A stretch of DNA of 64,000 nt, taken from NCBI GenBank assembly GCA_963383645.1, contig OY726574.1:54549477-54613476 (forward strand), given 5' to 3'. Below, in pieces: positions 63,327 through 64,000 of this stretch; the first letter of the stretch is position 1; the number at the start of each line of letters is the position of its first letter. Source of the DNA: Muscardinus avellanarius (Eukaryota > Chordata > Mammalia > Rodentia > Gliridae). The position numbers were made by a program, and so were the translations under genes. Under the pieces are notes generated by a model. That model searched no databases. It was given only the letters and a program-made list of their open reading frames with translations, and was not told the DNA's origin.

Positions 63327-63707
63327 AAGATAATTTTGATAAAATTATTAGTGCTGAAATAGTAATGAGTCCAAAAGTCCCCAAAAGTATGAAGTGGGGC
63401 TGTCATACAAAAGTAGATCATAAAAGCAGTAATAAATCCACAGGAAGAAAGAAGTCTAAATGCAGTGCGGAACCTACAGAGATTATAAACACAGTGCAGA
63501 CCACACAGAAAGAGAGCCGCAGAAATAACCAAGTAGGTTCTCAGCAAACAGTTTTGATTATGAAAAACTCGAGGATTAAGAATTTTAGTACAATTTGATT
63601 ATTCACAAATAAATTGACAGTTGTGTTAAGATTTTATTAGGTGAGAAATAGCTATATTAGATTTACCCAAACAATTTTTATATTTTATTTTATTTTTGTT
63701 TGTTTGG

Positions 63708-63902
63708 TTGTTTTTGTGGTACTGGGGATTCTACCTTTGAACTACCCCCTTAGCCCTATTTTTTAAATTCTTTATTTTGAAACAAGGTCTCACTAAGTTG
63801 CAGAAGGCCTCACTAAGTAGCTGAGGCTGCCCTCGAACCATGATCCTCCCTGTCTCAGCCTCCCTAATGCTGAGATTACAAGCGTGGGCCACCATGCCTG
63901 GC
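63708..63902 (-). mobile_element. SINE (type A), box B shortened
   Basis: Minus-strand copy; GGTACTGGGGATTCTACCTT lacks the usual GAACCCAGGGGCA. Confidence 0.88.
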
Positions 63903-64000
63903 TGATTTTTCCCCCCTAGTGTTTTCCCATGCTTTTAGACAAATATAAGGTGTCTGTGGCACATACTTTAAATTCTCCTCTCTTGCCAAGAGTGTCATCT

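Larger units (their letters stand above)
61361..64000 (+). other. Downstream intron, 5' part (phase 0)
   Basis: At least 2640 bp; no further exon seen. SINEs at 61473, 62113, 63120 and 63708. The stretch 62310-63110 has no recognised repeat; its first part (62470-62700) is CpG-richer, with overlapping ORFs up to 110 codons that lack any domain. The stretch 63330-63700 is AT-rich and unremarkable. Confidence 0.82.

Overview
The window is intronic and exonic DNA of a vertebrate nuclear genome, not a microbial one. It carries the middle of one split gene on the + strand, recognisable as MYOM1 (myomesin-1, a sarcomeric M-band protein). Sixteen exons between 7109 and 61360 all have GT..AG borders. 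Joined, they give 2374 nt with no stop: the last base of a Trp codon plus 791 codons. The window starts in the intron before the second half of an Ig domain and ends in the intron inside an Fn3 domain, so both gene ends lie outside.

The interspersed repeats point to a rodent. They are dominated by a two-part SINE: a 7SL/B1-like left monomer joined to a tRNA/ID-like right monomer. This is the B1-dID architecture known from squirrels, dormice, beavers and relatives, and a mouse or rat is unlikely. I cannot name the species. About 80 SINE copies or fragments are present, along with rodent-type and older L1 pieces, ancient MIR/L2 fragments, MaLR-type LTRs and many microsatellites.

Layout: 1-7108 upstream intron; 7109-9607 end of the first Ig domain (exons 1-2 of the window); 9732-17430 second Ig domain (exons 3-5); 22895-26550 first Fn3 domain (exons 6-7); 28543-28599 short linker exon (exon 8); 35595-42281 second Fn3 domain (exons 9-10); 42714-45634 third Fn3 domain (exons 11-12); 46868-47155 a 96-codon Pro/Ser-rich cassette matching the alternatively spliced EH segment (exon 13); 50408-58379 fourth Fn3 domain (exons 14-15); 61176-61360 first part of the fifth Fn3 domain (exon 16). 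Exon numbers here count within the window. If the EH cassette is exon 18 as in human, window exon 1 would be about exon 6.

Every domain boundary is a phase-1 intron, so the EH cassette can be included or skipped without changing the frame. Four non-coding structures stand out: a 13-copy, about 21.5-bp minisatellite of ETS and E-box motifs starting at a splice donor (50605); a short retroposed mRNA 3' end with poly(A) and an 18-bp target duplication (36392-36687); a 5'-inverted L1 inserted inside a SINE with a 16-bp duplication (13110-14113); and stacks of nested SINEs that date the subfamilies relative to each other. I found no second protein-coding gene, no functional tRNA or rRNA gene, no CRISPR array and no promoter.
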